Source of the DNA: Methylotenera oryzisoli
Lineage (GTDB): Bacteria; Pseudomonadota; Gammaproteobacteria; Burkholderiales; Methylophilaceae
Direction: 5' to 3'
Length of the DNA: 64,000 nucleotides
Assembly: GCA_945907735.1 (NCBI GenBank)
Contig: CAMDTL010000006.1
Location: 1 to 64,000, forward strand
Position numbers and translations under genes: made by a program. Shown piece after piece: positions 24,964-35,902 of this stretch. The notes beneath the pieces were generated by a model, which had not been told where the DNA came from, searched no databases, and saw only the letters and a program-made list of their open reading frames with translations. The stretch's first letter is position 1. Each line of letters opens with the position of its first letter.

Positions 24964-26154
24964 TTATACGTAGGCACTTTCTTCTGTGCTTAGTTTTCTT
25001 AATAACTGCTGATGTTCTAATAAAGCCTGCTTGATAAACTCAAGCCCAGCGCCAGTCTTGGCGGAAACGCGCACTTGAACAATTCTACCATATTCATCGC
25101 GCGACAAACCCGACTCGTGATCTGTCCTATCAATTTGATTCAATACCAAAATTTGCGGCACTTGCAATGCGCCAATTTCATGTAGCACTTTGTTCACTTG
25201 CGTCACTTGCGCTTCGCGGTTGCTACTCGCCACATCTACCACATGCAACAACAAATCAGCCTGTGCCGCCTCTTCCAAGGTCGCGCCAAAGGCCTCAATT
25301 AAGGTGGTCGGCAAATGTTTAATAAAACCTACCGTATCCGAAATGACTAGCGTACCGCCGCCTGAGTGATAATCCTCACCTAGATACATTTTTCGCGAAG
25401 TGGTATCTAGCGTGGCAAATAATTGATCGGCCGCATACACGCCAGATTGTGTGAGCTGGTTAAATAACGTTGATTTACCCGCGTTGGTATAGCCAACCAA
25501 AGACACCGTCATGGTGTTTGAGCGTTTACGTGCTTTGCGCTGCATGCCGCGCTGCTGCTTGAGCTTGGCGAGTTTTTCACGCAGTTGCTTTACCCGTACG
25601 CCAATCATGCGCTTGTCTAGCTCCAATTGCTTCTCACCTGGACCGCCACGCACACCAATGCCGCCTTTTTGCCGCTCCAAGTGCGTCCAACCGCGCACTA
25701 AGCGTGTGGATAAATGTTCTTGCTGCGCCAGCTCGACTTGTAATTTACCTTCATGGCTTTTTGCGCGCTGTGCAAAAATATCCAAAATCAAGCCAGTTCT
25801 ATCCAATACTTTAGCCTGCAAAAAACGTTCTAAATTACGCTGTTGCGATGGGCTTAAATCGTGATTAAAGGCAATCAGACTAGTCTCGCTGGCTTCTAGC
25901 ATCAGCTTTAATTCATCAGCCTTGCCGCTACCAATATATAACTTAGCATCAGGCGTACTGCGTTTCGCTTCAACCGTAGCGCGCACTTGCATACCCGCTG
26001 AAGTCACCAATTGGCGTAGCTCCTGCAAGCTTTCTGCATAATCTGGCTCGCCAAAATCTACACTCACCAAAACGACCGCGCCATCTGACGCCACAGTTAA
26101 CACCGAAGGATTAGCTAATGTATTTTCGCCATAACCAGAAGGTTTAATTGCCAA
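24964..26154 (-). CDS. hflX: Ribosome-associated GTPase HflX
   Basis: 396 residues. An N-terminal HflX domain (about 25-135), a basic coiled coil KQLREKLAKLKQQR, the conserved GGIGVRGGPGEKQLELDKR, and a G domain with GYTNAGKSTLFNQL (about 215-228), DTVGFIKHLP (G3) and NQID (G4). Splits stalled or hibernating ribosomes. It begins 2 bp from hfq, the classic hfq-hflX-hflK-hflC operon. Confidence 0.95.
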   Translation of the reverse strand: MAIKPSGYGENTLANPSVLTVASDGAVVLVSVDFGEPDYAESLQELRQLVTSAGMQVRATVEAKRSTPDAKLYIGSGKADELKLMLEASETSLIAFNHDLSPSQQRNLERFLQAKVLDRTGLILDIFAQRAKSHEGKLQVELAQQEHLSTRLVRGWTHLERQKGGIGVRGGPGEKQLELDKRMIGVRVKQLREKLAKLKQQRGMQRKARKRSNTMTVSLVGYTNAGKSTLFNQLTQSGVYAADQLFATLDTTSRKMYLGEDYHSGGGTLVISDTVGFIKHLPTTLIEAFGATLEEAAQADLLLHVVDVASSNREAQVTQVNKVLHEIGALQVPQILVLNQIDRTDHESGLSRDEYGRIVQVRVSAKTGAGLEFIKQALLEHQQLLRKLSTEESAYV

Positions 26155-26156
26155 AC

Positions 26157-26396
26157 TTATTCTTCCGACGGCTCAGGTAGCGTCATGCTGATTGCGCGGG
26201 CGGGCACAATGGTTGAAATAGCATGTTTATACACCATTTGCGTGACCGTGTTTTTGAGCAAAATCACGTATTGATCAAACGAATCGACTTGACCCTGCAG
26301 TTTAATCCCATTCACCAGATAGATAGAGACTTGTACATGTTCTTTTCTGAGGGCGTTTAAGAATGGGTCTTGTAACATTTGTCCTTTGTTACTCAT
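26157..26396 (-). CDS. hfq: RNA chaperone Hfq
   Basis: 79 residues with the full Sm fold: [39 protein letters not shown] and the Sm2 motif [12 protein letters not shown]. Residues Gln8-type, Phe and Lys of the proximal uridine site are present. The C-terminal tail is short (about 10 residues, acidic) compared with E. coli. AAGGAG precedes the ATG. Confidence 0.97.
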   Translation of the reverse strand: MSNKGQMLQDPFLNALRKEHVQVSIYLVNGIKLQGQVDSFDQYVILLKNTVTQMVYKHAISTIVPARAISMTLPEPSEE

Positions 26397-26557
26397 GTTT
26401 TACTCCTTGTAGTTTTATAAAATTGGAGTCGCTTCTTTTCTAAGAAACTCTTTATGCTTAAGTCACTATTCTAGTTTCAAGCATACGACTATGATTGCGT
26501 CTTTTTGTTCGCTTTTCAAGTGTCAATTAAGGTTTTTTCAAGGTTTTGTAATCATTT

Positions 26558-27952
26558 TCAAGCTAAATGGCTTTGTATTCTTGTTAGCGTCTCTTTTTGC
26601 CCCAACAAAGCCATTACTTGATCGATGCTGGGCGATTGCGCGGTACCAGTAAGCATGACGCGAAGCGGCATAGCGACTTTAGGAAACTTAAGCGCGTATT
26701 GCGTCACCACCGCATTAATCTCACGGTGAATCGCTTCGGCAGTCCAATCAATACTGGTTAATTTTTCGCTCAAAGTTTGCATGGCAGGTATTATTTCTGG
26801 CGTGATATGTTTTCCAACATCTTCTGCACTGGCAGTCGGCAACACATAAAAATAAGCAATATCTTTTGCGAGCTGATTCAAATTGTTCGCGCGTTCGCGG
26901 TATAAGGCCAAAATATTATTCAAACAAGGTGCCGCAGAAGGCGCAATTTTATTGGCTTGCAGGCGCTCTGTAATATCACTTGCCAGCAAGTTAATATCAA
27001 TTTCTTTAATATAATGTGCGTTTAGCCAATTCAGTTTCTCGCTATTAAACTGCGCGGCCGATGGCGTAATATGGTCTAAATCGAACCACGCGCAAAATTG
27101 CTGCCTATTAAAAATTTCCGCATCGCCGTGGCTCCAGCCTAAACGCGCCAAATAATTCAGCACCGCTTCAGGCAAATAACCATCTGCGTGATACTGCATC
27201 ACGCTCACCGCGCCGTGGCGCTTAGAAAGCTTTTGTCCATCGTCGCCTAAAATCATCGACAAATGCGCGTATTGCGGAATCGTCGCCCCCAAAGCCATCA
27301 GCATATTAATTTGGCGCGGCGTGTTGTTGACATGATCATCGCCGCGAATCACTTGCGTAATACCCATTTCAAAGTCATCAACCACCACGCAAAAGTTGTA
27401 AGTTGGCGTACCATCGGCGCGCGCGATAATCAAATCATCCAGCTCGGTGTTGCTAATTTCAATGCGACCTTTTACCAAATCATCCCAAACCACACTGCCC
27501 GTTTGCGGATTTTTAAAGCGAATGACAGCTTGGATATCTGGTGGCACTTGCGGTAAAGCTTTCCCCGCTTCTGGCCGCCAACGTCCGTCGTATCTAGGCT
27601 TAAGACCTTGTTGCATCTGACTTTCACGCAATGCCTCTAATTCCTCTTTACTGCAATAACAGTGATACGCCGTACCGTTTTCCAGCATGCTTTGTAGCAC
27701 TTTTTTATAAGTATCCATGCGCTGCATTTGGTAAAAAGGGCCTTCATCGTAATCCAAACCCAACCACGCCATGCCGTCCAAAATGGCTTGTACAGCCGCT
27801 GGCGTAGAACGCTCGACATCGGTATCTTCAATGCGCAGAATGAATTTTCCGCCATGTTTTTTGGCATAAGCCCAAGAAAATAGCGCGGTGCGTGCGCCAC
27901 CGATGTGTAAAAACCCTGTGGGACTAGGCGCAAAACGGGTACGAACGGTCAT
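26558..27952 (-). CDS. gltX: Glutamyl-tRNA synthetase
   Basis: 464 residues, discriminating bacterial length. HIGH-type [11 protein letters not shown] (about 9-19), zinc-type Cys cluster [16 protein letters not shown]-type KLSKRHG (about 238-244), and an alpha-helical anticodon-binding C-terminus. Charges tRNA-Glu. A second, shorter relative (gluQRS) lies at 59 kb. Confidence 0.97.
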   Translation of the reverse strand: MTVRTRFAPSPTGFLHIGGARTALFSWAYAKKHGGKFILRIEDTDVERSTPAAVQAILDGMAWLGLDYDEGPFYQMQRMDTYKKVLQSMLENGTAYHCYCSKEELEALRESQMQQGLKPRYDGRWRPEAGKALPQVPPDIQAVIRFKNPQTGSVVWDDLVKGRIEISNTELDDLIIARADGTPTYNFCVVVDDFEMGITQVIRGDDHVNNTPRQINMLMALGATIPQYAHLSMILGDDGQKLSKRHGAVSVMQYHADGYLPEAVLNYLARLGWSHGDAEIFNRQQFCAWFDLDHITPSAAQFNSEKLNWLNAHYIKEIDINLLASDITERLQANKIAPSAAPCLNNILALYRERANNLNQLAKDIAYFYVLPTASAEDVGKHITPEIIPAMQTLSEKLTSIDWTAEAIHREINAVVTQYALKFPKVAMPLRVMLTGTAQSPSIDQVMALLGQKETLTRIQSHLA

Positions 27953-28175
27953 GAATAAGTGGCTTTACTGTTAAAAAGGTGATTTTAACATGCGCGCCTT
28001 CAAGTCTGAAATGCGGTCAAATAGACGATTCTTGTAATTGTTTAAGTTTACAGACAGTTAAATATGTGTTCATTACCCAAATGATTTATTATTAACTTAA
28101 TAGCTTACAACAATGAGTTAACTTCACTTCAGCAGCCTAACATCTAAGCCAATTTACTGCAGACCCTATTTTTTG

Positions 28176-28772
28176 TTACTTGGCTTTTGCTTTGGTTTTT
28201 TTAGCATCAGTAGCAGCTGTTGCCTTAGCTTTTTTAGTATTGGCAGCGGCTTTTTTGTCTTTATCTGTGGTGTCAGCTTTTTTAGACTTTTCTGTACTCA
28301 CCTCTTTTTTATCCGCTGGTTCAGATTTAGTTGCTTTTTCTTTTTTCACTGCTTGGTCTTTAGTCTCTTTTTTGGCTTTAGATTCTTTAGCAGCTTGCGC
28401 TTTTTTTACTGCTTTGCTGACAGCAATTTTTCCGCTAGCAGCCGCTTTTTCAGTGCCTACCTCTTTGCTTTTAGTTTCTTTAATCGCTCTATCCGTTGCT
28501 GGTACTACTACAGTGGTGCGACCACTGACAGCAACGTTTTTACGCACATTTTTCAAAGTAATTTCACCTATGCCATCCACGTTTACTAGCTCGTCTACCG
28601 ATTTAAAGCCACCATTTTTTTTGCGATAATCAATAATAGCTTTCGCCTTGACTGGGCCAATGCCTTCAAGGCTTTCCAGATCTTCTTGCGTGGCAGTGTT
28701 TAGGTTGACTGCCGCAAACGCGCTAAAACTGAATGCAAGCGAGGCAAGTAAAGCGATTAGAATTTTCTTCAA
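28176..28772 (-). CDS. ComEA-like helix-hairpin-helix DNA-binding protein with long Lys/Ala-rich tail
   Basis: 198 residues. Signal peptide (about 1-20, ending SAFA) then a ComEA-type double helix-hairpin-helix domain ([53 protein letters not shown], about 22-80) that binds DNA non-specifically in the periplasm during transformation. Residues 90-198 are a low-complexity tail of Lys, Ala, Thr and Ser repeats (KKA, KAKA, TDAKK), resembling histone H1-like proteins. The short secreted HhH proteins of this group normally stop near residue 90-100. The tail could raise DNA affinity. Confidence 0.85.
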   Translation of the reverse strand: MKKILIALLASLAFSFSAFAAVNLNTATQEDLESLEGIGPVKAKAIIDYRKKNGGFKSVDELVNVDGIGEITLKNVRKNVAVSGRTTVVVPATDRAIKETKSKEVGTEKAAASGKIAVSKAVKKAQAAKESKAKKETKDQAVKKEKATKSEPADKKEVSTEKSKKADTTDKDKKAAANTKKAKATAATDAKKTKAKAK

Positions 28773-28856
28773 TTTGGCTCTCCCTAGGGTTGTATTGCTT
28801 TGTTACAGGTGATACATGTTAGCTAACGTTAGTGTACTGTTTTAATTGACCTTAGA

Positions 28857-29582
28857 CTACAACCCGTGCTGAATTTCGTGGTTAAGCGCAATAAGCACAT
28901 CAATTGGCTTGGCGGCTTGTGTGATAGGGCGGCCAATCACCAAATAGTTTGCGCCCATTTGCAAAGCTTGGCTGGGTGTAACAACGCGGCTTTGGTCATC
29001 TAGGTTAGCGTTAGCTGGGCGTATACCAGGTGTGACCAGTAAAAAATTATTCGGCAGATGTTGTCTTAACAGTTGCGCCTCAAGCGCGGAGCACACCACT
29101 CCATGCAACCCCGCTCCTTGAGTGAGTTTGGCGAGCTTAAGTACTTGGTTTTCGACACTGACTGCTACGCCAATTTCATGCAAACTCGCTTGGTTCATGC
29201 TGGTAAGCACGGTAACAGCGATTAAATAAGGCTTGTGACTTGTTTTGCTCACACCTTCTAGCGCCGCTTGCATCATGACGCTGCCACCGCTGGCGTGCAC
29301 ATTCAGCATCCACACGCCCAAGTTACTGGCAATTTCGCAGGCCTTGGATACGGTATTGGGAATATCGTGAAATTTCAAATCCAAAAAAATATCAAAGTTT
29401 TTCGCGACCAATTTCTCAACTAGTTGCGGGCCAGCGGTGGTGAATAACTCCTTGCCGACTTTGAGTTTGCACAGCGCTGGATCTAGCTGATTGACTAGTT
29501 TAAGCGCGCTTATAGCATCGGCGTAATCTAGTGCGACGATTACTTTAGCGCTGAGAATTTTTGAATCTGACCTATTTGCCAT
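28857..29582 (-). CDS. pyrF: Orotidine 5'-phosphate decarboxylase
   Basis: 241 residues. VALDYADAISALKLV at the N-terminus (substrate Asp), KVGKELFTTAGP, the catalytic DLKFHDIPNT (about 68-77: Asp-x-Lys-x-x-Asp), and TPGIRP and LVIGRPIT phosphate-binding loops. Makes UMP. Follows lapB by 9 bp. Confidence 0.96.
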   Translation of the reverse strand: MANRSDSKILSAKVIVALDYADAISALKLVNQLDPALCKLKVGKELFTTAGPQLVEKLVAKNFDIFLDLKFHDIPNTVSKACEIASNLGVWMLNVHASGGSVMMQAALEGVSKTSHKPYLIAVTVLTSMNQASLHEIGVAVSVENQVLKLAKLTQGAGLHGVVCSALEAQLLRQHLPNNFLLVTPGIRPANANLDDQSRVVTPSQALQMGANYLVIGRPITQAAKPIDVLIALNHEIQHGL

Positions 29583-29591
29583 AATTTTTTG

Positions 29592-30815
29592 CTATTTTAA
29601 TTTCTTTACGGTCATTTCACGATTGACTGTCTCGCTTGGCTCGGCAGGCAGGGATTCCCAAGCGTTGCAGGCTGGGCATTGCCAGTGGTGCTGTTTGGCG
29701 CGAAAACCACATTGGTTACAGTGATATGCCGCGCGGCTGCCGATGGCATTGCGTACCGTTTGCTGCATCAACTGAATATCTTGGTTGTTGCCCTGATTTT
29801 TAGCCTCATCTGCCATCGCACGTGCTTGCAAAAGTTGATCCAGCGTAGTTAAGCTCGGTTGTCGAATAAGCTCGTTTCTGGCGAGTTTGGCGGCTTTTTC
29901 TGGGCCTTCTTCGGTCAGCGTAACCTCATACAGTACCGACATTAACGAAGGTAATTTGTAAGTCTCCAAGTAAGTATTAAGTTGTGCTAGACCTTCTTTT
30001 AATTGTTTGCCTTTTGATTGCTGGCTGGCGCGATAACTTTTGAGCATTTTGCCTGCGACCAAGCCTAAATATTCTGGTTGCTGAAACTCGATGCGCTTCC
30101 ACGCTGAAATGGCTGCCTGTTGCGCACCGTTGCTTGCTTCTAAATCTCCAAACAACACATTGGCACGCACACAATTTTTGTTGGCATTTAACGCTAAATC
30201 CAATTGAATGCGCGCCGCATCTTGGTTTTGTGCAATCAGCTCGTTCATGGCTAACTCACAGTAATATTGTGCGATTTCTTGCCTAAAAGGAACACCAGAT
30301 AAACGTTCCAGCTCGGTTGCGGTAGTAATGGCTTGTGCCCATTCGCGTTCGCGCACATAGATTTCCAATAGAGAGTGTAACGCAGGTTGGCGGTAGCGTG
30401 TGTCATCAAAGCTTTTAAACAACTCTTCTGCACGGTCATATAAACCCGCTTTTATGTAGTCTTGTGCTAGCTCGGCTTTGACAGCACTTTTTTGATTTGG
30501 CGTAAGCTCTTTTTTGTCCAGCAAATTCAGGTGCATATTAATGGCGCGGTCGGTTTCACCTGTGCGCCTGAATAAACTCCCTAGTGCAAAATGTAACTCG
30601 AGCGAATCAGTATTGGCTTGCACGGCTTCAGAAAAGGCTTCTACCGCTTTATCGTGCTGATCACTAATTAAAAAGTTTAAGCCTTTAAAGTAAGCTGCAG
30701 GGAGCTCAGTGGATTCGGACAGTAACTGTTTAATGTCTATCCGCGCGGCTATCCAGCCCAGCGTAAAAAACAGTGGGAGGACTAGTAGCCACCAGTATTC
30801 GAATTCAACAGACAT
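29592..30815 (-). CDS. lapB: Lipopolysaccharide assembly protein B (LapB/YciM)
   Basis: 407 residues. An N-terminal membrane anchor (WWLLVLPLFFTLGWIAARID, about 8-27), nine or so TPR-like repeats (about 40-370) and a C-terminal rubredoxin-type metal site with two CxxC motifs, YHCNQCGFRAKQHHWQCPAC (about 362-381). LapB adapts FtsH to degrade LpxC. The usual upstream lapA is not between it and ihfB, where only 149 bp and a strong terminator are found. Confidence 0.95.
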   Translation of the reverse strand: MSVEFEYWWLLVLPLFFTLGWIAARIDIKQLLSESTELPAAYFKGLNFLISDQHDKAVEAFSEAVQANTDSLELHFALGSLFRRTGETDRAINMHLNLLDKKELTPNQKSAVKAELAQDYIKAGLYDRAEELFKSFDDTRYRQPALHSLLEIYVREREWAQAITTATELERLSGVPFRQEIAQYYCELAMNELIAQNQDAARIQLDLALNANKNCVRANVLFGDLEASNGAQQAAISAWKRIEFQQPEYLGLVAGKMLKSYRASQQSKGKQLKEGLAQLNTYLETYKLPSLMSVLYEVTLTEEGPEKAAKLARNELIRQPSLTTLDQLLQARAMADEAKNQGNNQDIQLMQQTVRNAIGSRAAYHCNQCGFRAKQHHWQCPACNAWESLPAEPSETVNREMTVKKLK

Positions 30816-30904
30816 ATGTTTTGATCTTGATTGATTTTATGACATTTTACCTAAGCTTAAGCCTACTAGCTAATCATTCTCAAGGCTTTATAAAAAAGGA
30901 CATA

Positions 30905-30935
30905 AAAAAACGGCGCTTTAAAAGCGCCGTTTTTT
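30905..30935 (-). terminator. Strong terminator after ihfB
   Basis: Fifteen-base perfect arms AAAAAACGGCGCTTT and AAAGCGCCGTTTTTT with essentially no loop base left over, A-run on one side and T-run on the other, so it can act on both strands. It separates ihfB-rpsA from lapB-pyrF. Confidence 0.9.
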
Positions 30936-30964
30936 AAATTAATACAAACTTTTTACTACTAGAC

Positions 30965-31249
30965 TCAAACAACAGAATCCACGCGATCGCGCAATTCTTT
31001 ACCCGCCTTAAAGTGCGGCACGCGCTTGGCAGGCACCTGTACCTTGCTGCCAGTTTTAGGGTTGCGCCCCAAACGTGGCGGACGGTAATTTAAACTAAAA
31101 CTACCAAAGCCGCGGATTTCGATGCGTTCTCCAGTCGATAAATTATCGGTCATCGCATCTAAAATAGCTTTAACAGATAACTCAGCATCCCTTACTACTA
31201 ATTGCGGAAAGCGCTCGGCTAATAAATTAATGAGTTCAGACTTTGTCAT
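30965..31249 (-). CDS. ihfB: Integration host factor beta subunit
   Basis: 94 residues of the HU/IHF family: [17 protein letters not shown] start, [20 protein letters not shown] with the intercalating Pro (about 63), and [14 protein letters not shown]. Forms the DNA-bending heterodimer with IhfA. 52 bp after rpsA, the usual order. Confidence 0.96.
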   Translation of the reverse strand: MTKSELINLLAERFPQLVVRDAELSVKAILDAMTDNLSTGERIEIRGFGSFSLNYRPPRLGRNPKTGSKVQVPAKRVPHFKAGKELRDRVDSVV

Positions 31250-31301
31250 GGCTTATAGTTGCCTTTAGTTTAACTTACAATTAATAAGACGATGATGGAT
31301 A

Positions 31302-32816
31302 CTATTTTTTGCTATCCATTTTGGCTTTAAGTAGCGCACCAAGGTTGGTAGAGCCAGAAGCTGCCGCTGCTTCTTCAGCAGAAGGGGCTTCTGCCTTAGT
31401 TTTTGCTGGTTTTACTTTTGGCTTAGCCGCTTTTTCTTCAGATGAAGAGGATGTTGCACCTGATGGGTCTTCAGTCAGTTGTTTCACACCTAAAGAAATA
31501 CGCTCTTTTTCTACATCTATGGCTAGAATCACTGCATTGAGTTCGTCACCTTTTTTGAAGTTACGAATCGCTTCTTCGCCAGTATGCGTCCAAGATAAAT
31601 CAGACAAGTGCACCAAACCATCGATGCCGCCTGGCAAGCCAATAAACACGCCAAAATCGGTAATCGATTTAATTTGGCCAGACACTTTGTCGCCTTTAGT
31701 ATGAGTGGCTGAGAAATCATCCCATGGATTAGCCTTGCATTGCTTCATGCCCAATGATAAACGGCGACGTTCTTCGTCAATCTCTAAAATCATCACTTCA
31801 ACTTCATCACCCAGTTGTGCGACTTTACCTGGGTGAATATTTTTGTTGGTCCAATCCATTTCTGAAACGTGCACCAAACCCTCGATACCCTGCTCTACTT
31901 CAACAAACGCGCCGTAATCGGTAATGTTTGAAACTTTACCAAACAAGCGTGTGCTCACTGGGTAACGACGGGTTAATGCTACCCATGGATCGTCGCCTAA
32001 TTGTTTAATGCCTAATGAAACACGATTTTTTTCTTGATCGAATTTCAAGATTTTTGCTTCCACTTCTTCGCCTACTGTCAACACCTCAGATGGGTGTTTT
32101 ACACGACGCCAAGCTAAGTCAGTAATGTGTAGCAAACCATCAATGCCGCCTAAATCCACAAATGCGCCGTAATCGGTGATGTTTTTAACAATGCCTTTAA
32201 CCGTTGCGCCTTCAGTCAGCGTACCCATTAGCGCTTCGCGGTCTGCACCAGCGCTTACTTCCATGACCGCACGACGAGAAACCACGATGTTATTACGTTT
32301 GCGGTCTAATTTGATTACTTTAAAATCCCATTCTTTATTTTCGAATGGCGCGGTATCTTTTACTGGGCGCACATCAACCAGTGAGCCAGGCAAGAATGCC
32401 GTGATGCCATTAACAGAAACGCGTAAACCGCCTTTAACTTTACCGCTCACAAAGCCTTTCACTACGCGACCTTCGTTCATCGCGTCTTCTAAATCCAGCC
32501 AAGCTTGCATTTTCTTCGCTTTTTCGCGAGAAAGTTGGGTGGAACCAAAGCCATCTTCCAATTTTTCGATACATACTTTTACGAAGTCGCCTACGGCCAC
32601 TTCAAGCTCACCTTGAGCATTTTTGAATTCAGCAGCGTCAATGACGCTTTCAGATTTAAGACCAGCGTTCACAATGACGTGGTCGCTATCGATCGAGATT
32701 ACTTCGGCGGTGATGACCTCGCCAGAACGCATTTCTTGGCGCGCCAAGCTTTCTTCAAAAAGCGCGGCGAAGGATTCCATTGAAGAAGATGGAGTTGATT
32801 TGGAAGTAGAAGCCAT
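31302..32816 (-). CDS. rpsA: Ribosomal protein S1 with five S1 domains
   Basis: 504 residues. I count five S1/OB units: about 37-105, 118-185 ([17 protein letters not shown]), 202-272 ([17 protein letters not shown]), 288-358 ([18 protein letters not shown]) and 375-445 ([18 protein letters not shown]). A sixth domain, present in E. coli S1 (557 residues), is replaced by a 60-residue Lys/Ala/Glu/Ser-rich tail. S1 unfolds and binds mRNA on the 30S subunit. The first two domains needed for ribosome docking are intact, so the protein should work. Confidence 0.95.
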   Translation of the reverse strand: MASTSKSTPSSSMESFAALFEESLARQEMRSGEVITAEVISIDSDHVIVNAGLKSESVIDAAEFKNAQGELEVAVGDFVKVCIEKLEDGFGSTQLSREKAKKMQAWLDLEDAMNEGRVVKGFVSGKVKGGLRVSVNGITAFLPGSLVDVRPVKDTAPFENKEWDFKVIKLDRKRNNIVVSRRAVMEVSAGADREALMGTLTEGATVKGIVKNITDYGAFVDLGGIDGLLHITDLAWRRVKHPSEVLTVGEEVEAKILKFDQEKNRVSLGIKQLGDDPWVALTRRYPVSTRLFGKVSNITDYGAFVEVEQGIEGLVHVSEMDWTNKNIHPGKVAQLGDEVEVMILEIDEERRRLSLGMKQCKANPWDDFSATHTKGDKVSGQIKSITDFGVFIGLPGGIDGLVHLSDLSWTHTGEEAIRNFKKGDELNAVILAIDVEKERISLGVKQLTEDPSGATSSSSEEKAAKPKVKPAKTKAEAPSAEEAAAASGSTNLGALLKAKMDSKK

Positions 32817-33010
32817 TAAATTTTAAAGATACCTAAAAAATTACTTAAGCCATATTTTTATTAAACATAATTATGTTATTAAATATAGCTTAAAAGTATT
32901 CCCACCTAGCAGTGGGGCAGTTAATTAAACGTTATGCCATACTGATGCGCACAACACGAGTTGTTTATATTACACAAAAAATAGCTTGTGTTCAATGACT
33001 TAAATCTTTT

Positions 33011-33691
33011 TTATGACAGTTTTTTATAGGCATTTAATACAAAACCTACCGCCTGCTGAATATCGCGCTGTGAGGTGTCCAGCAATAGCGCATTCAGCGA
33101 TTGTATAAGCGGTGAGGCGCTGCGGGCGCTATCACGACAATCACGCTGTTGTAAATCGGTCAAAATTTTATCGTAATCTGCGTTCAAGCCTTTATTTTTG
33201 AGTTGCTTATAGCGGCGCTCGGCACGAGCCTCCACACTGGCGGTAAGAAATATTTTAAGTTTGGCATCGCTAAATACCACACTGGCCATGTCGCGACCAT
33301 CAGCTACCAAGCCTGGTAATTGCCTAAAACTATGCTGCAAATCTAATAAAGCGGCACGCACTTGTGGGTGAATGGCGACTTCTGACGCGCCACGGCCAAT
33401 TTCTTCAGTACGCACCAGCTCGGTAATGCGTGCGTCATTTAAGTAAATTTCACCTTCTTTAAAGCGGATATTCAGCGTTTTTGCTAGCGTACCTAGCGCT
33501 TCTGCGCTGTCCCAGTTTATTTTCTGCTGCTGTGCAGCGAGCGCAACAATGCGATATAACGCGCCAGAATCTAAATAGTGAAAACCAAGTTTATCTGCCA
33601 CTAATTGTGCCACCGTACCTTTGCCGCTTGCCGATGGACCATCAATCGCGATAACGGGAATAGTGGCTAAAGAGTTTAACTCAGCTGACAA
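33011..33691 (-). CDS. cmk: Cytidylate kinase
   Basis: Begins close to the P-loop [11 protein letters not shown]; also [22 protein letters not shown], and [13 protein letters not shown] in the lid region. Phosphorylates CMP/dCMP. No ATG lies near the family N-terminus. The frame is open to 33769, but that would overlap aroA by 89 bp. I chose the TTG at 33691 (GAAGAA about 10 nt upstream, 226 residues, normal length), which overlaps the aroA stop by 11 bp. The start is uncertain. Confidence 0.9.
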   Translation of the reverse strand: MSAELNSLATIPVIAIDGPSASGKGTVAQLVADKLGFHYLDSGALYRIVALAAQQQKINWDSAEALGTLAKTLNIRFKEGEIYLNDARITELVRTEEIGRGASEVAIHPQVRAALLDLQHSFRQLPGLVADGRDMASVVFSDAKLKIFLTASVEARAERRYKQLKNKGLNADYDKILTDLQQRDCRDSARSASPLIQSLNALLLDTSQRDIQQAVGFVLNAYKKLS

Positions 33692-34982
33692 TTTTGGCAA
33701 ATTCTTCAAAATAATTAGGGAAGGTTTTAGCCACACAGTGCGGGTCGTTAATGGTAATCGGTACGCCACCTAAGCTAACGAGCGAAAAGCACATCGCCAT
33801 GCGGTGGTCGTCATAGGTATCAATGACTGCATTTGGCACGAGCTTGCTTGGCGGGGTGATTTTGATGTAATCCGCACCCTCCCCCACAACTGCACCCACT
33901 TTGCGCAATTCAGTCGCCATGGCGGCAATACGATCCGTTTCTTTAACGCGCCAACTGGCGATATTTCTGAGCGTGGTAGCGCCCTCGGCAAATAAAGCCA
34001 AAATCGCCAATGTCATCGCGGCATCAGGGATGTGGTTGCAATCTAAATCTATTGCTTTGATTTGAATGACTTCATGGGCGATGATATGGTTTTCGCTATA
34101 TTCGACTTTCGCGCCCATTAGGGCGAGTGCGTCAGCAAAGCGCACGTCGCCTTGTATGCTGCTTTTGCCTAAGCCTTCTACCCGTACTTTACCGCCAATC
34201 GCGCCAGCAGCGAGGAAATACGAGGCACTTGAGGCATCACCCTCTACAAATATTCGTTGTGGGCTTGTATAGCTACTATTGGCATTGATAGTGAAGCGTT
34301 GCCAATCTTCACGTTGCACAATGACACCAAACTTTGCCATTAAATTAAGTGTAATTTCAATGTAAGGCTTTGAGATTAATTCGCCAACCACTTCAATCGT
34401 AGCTTGTTGCTTGGTCAGTGGTAAAGCCATGAGTAGCGCGGTTAAAAACTGGCTAGAAACATCACCGCGTATTTTAATGAGCCTACTTACATTTAAACTT
34501 GCGGGCGAAATCTTTAATGGTGGGAAGCCTTCATTGTCTAGATATTCAATATTCGCACCAATTTGCCGTAGTGCATCTACTAGGTCAGCAATCGGACGCT
34601 CATGCATGCGTGGTACACCCGATAGCACATAATGCCCGTCAGATAAAGCCAACGCGGCAGTAAGCGGCCTAAATGCAGTGCCTGCGTTACCTAAAAATAG
34701 ATCTGCATTTTTATTGGGGAAATTGCCACCACAGCCTGTGATACGCCATGCGCTTTCAGCAAAGTTTTCACATTTAACGCCTAACTTTTCGAGTGCTTCC
34801 AGCATTCTTGCAGTGTCGTCAGAAACCAATAAATCGCGAATTTCTGTGATGCCATCGGCCAGCGCGGCAAGTAGCAAGGTACGGTTTGAAATACTTTTAG
34901 AGCCAGGAAGTTTGACCACGCCTTCGGCACGACTAGCGGCGGGTAGGTGCAGTTGCTCCATATTTATTGCGATTTGTTCCAA
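33681..34982 (-). CDS. aroA: 3-phosphoshikimate 1-carboxyvinyltransferase (EPSP synthase)
   Basis: 433 residues with the two-lobed EPSP fold: [20 protein letters not shown] (about 22-41), [17 protein letters not shown] (about 97-113), [34 protein letters not shown] and the active-site YDDHRMAM. Shikimate pathway step six. Overlaps tyrA by 19 bp and cmk by about 11 bp in the leftward tyrA-aroA-cmk-rpsA-ihfB operon. Confidence 0.96.
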   Translation of the reverse strand: MEQIAINMEQLHLPAASRAEGVVKLPGSKSISNRTLLLAALADGITEIRDLLVSDDTARMLEALEKLGVKCENFAESAWRITGCGGNFPNKNADLFLGNAGTAFRPLTAALALSDGHYVLSGVPRMHERPIADLVDALRQIGANIEYLDNEGFPPLKISPASLNVSRLIKIRGDVSSQFLTALLMALPLTKQQATIEVVGELISKPYIEITLNLMAKFGVIVQREDWQRFTINANSSYTSPQRIFVEGDASSASYFLAAGAIGGKVRVEGLGKSSIQGDVRFADALALMGAKVEYSENHIIAHEVIQIKAIDLDCNHIPDAAMTLAILALFAEGATTLRNIASWRVKETDRIAAMATELRKVGAVVGEGADYIKITPPSKLVPNAVIDTYDDHRMAMCFSLVSLGGVPITINDPHCVAKTFPNYFEEFAKIVS

Positions 34983-35851
34983 TTGTTGCGCGCCACACTT
35001 GCGCGCTCAAACAGCACTTGCAAACCTGTGCCGTCACCATGCTCCAGTAGTTGTTTTAATTGCGTTAATTCGCTTTCAAAGGCGCTAATTTCATTCAACA
35101 AAGCAATTTTATTGGCAATCGCAATATCGCGCCACATTTCGGGGCTACTACCCGCTATACGGGTAAAATCTCTAAATCCGCTGGCGGCAAAGCTGAAAAG
35201 CTGCTCTGCATTAGGGCGCGTGGCAATGTCATCTACCAGCGCAAACGCCAGCAGATGTGGCAAATGGCTGACGGCGGCAAATATGCCATCGTGCGTTTCG
35301 GCGCTCATTTTGCTTACTTTTGCGCCGCATTTTCGCCATAAATCGGCAACGCCAGCAACCGCGTCCCTATTGGTTTGCATGGCAGGCGTTAAGACAATAT
35401 TTTTTCCTAAAAATAAGTCTGCTTTTGCCGCAGAAACGCCCGATTTCTCTGCCCCAGCAATTGGGTGACCGCCGACAAATTGGCTAAATTGCGCACCTAA
35501 AATTTCACGCGCGGTTGCTAACACATCACCTTTGGTACTGCCCGCGTCGGTGATAACGGTATTGCTATTTAAGTACGGTTTAATACTTTGCAAAATGGTT
35601 TTGGTTTGTGCCACCGGTGCTGCAATGAGGATTAAATCAGCATCGATGCAGGCAGCGTGAATATTGGTCTCTAGCGCATCGATTACATTTAATTTTAAAG
35701 CTTCATGCAAGCTTTTTTCAGAGCGCCCAACGCCAACAATATGCGTGCTAGCACCTGCTTTTTTCAAAGCCAATGCGACAGAGCCACCAATCAAGCCCAC
35801 ACCAAAGATTGTTATTTTTTTCAAAACCAGAGTTTTTTCAAAAGAAATCAT
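34964..35851 (-). CDS. tyrA: Prephenate dehydrogenase
   Basis: 295 residues. N-terminal NAD(P) Rossmann motif [16 protein letters not shown] (about 14-29), DAGSTKG (about 101-107), [13 protein letters not shown] (about 125-137) with the catalytic His, and a helical dimerisation domain ([14 protein letters not shown]). Single-function TyrA without a fused chorismate mutase. Start near 35851; [17 protein letters not shown] may be a few residues long. Confidence 0.94.
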   Translation of the reverse strand: MISFEKTLVLKKITIFGVGLIGGSVALALKKAGASTHIVGVGRSEKSLHEALKLNVIDALETNIHAACIDADLILIAAPVAQTKTILQSIKPYLNSNTVITDAGSTKGDVLATAREILGAQFSQFVGGHPIAGAEKSGVSAAKADLFLGKNIVLTPAMQTNRDAVAGVADLWRKCGAKVSKMSAETHDGIFAAVSHLPHLLAFALVDDIATRPNAEQLFSFAASGFRDFTRIAGSSPEMWRDIAIANKIALLNEISAFESELTQLKQLLEHGDGTGLQVLFERASVARNNWNKSQ

Positions 35852-35902
35852 GCGGAAAAATTAAAAACGAAATTGTAGCACGTGCCAAGTGTTTATTGAG
35901 CG

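Noticed and set aside
28180-28629. Two long hydrophobic frames opposite the ComEA-like gene (also 28173-28589)
   Set aside because: They are antisense shadows of the Lys/Ala codon repeats; composition is Phe/Ser/Ala runs, with no start signal or family match.
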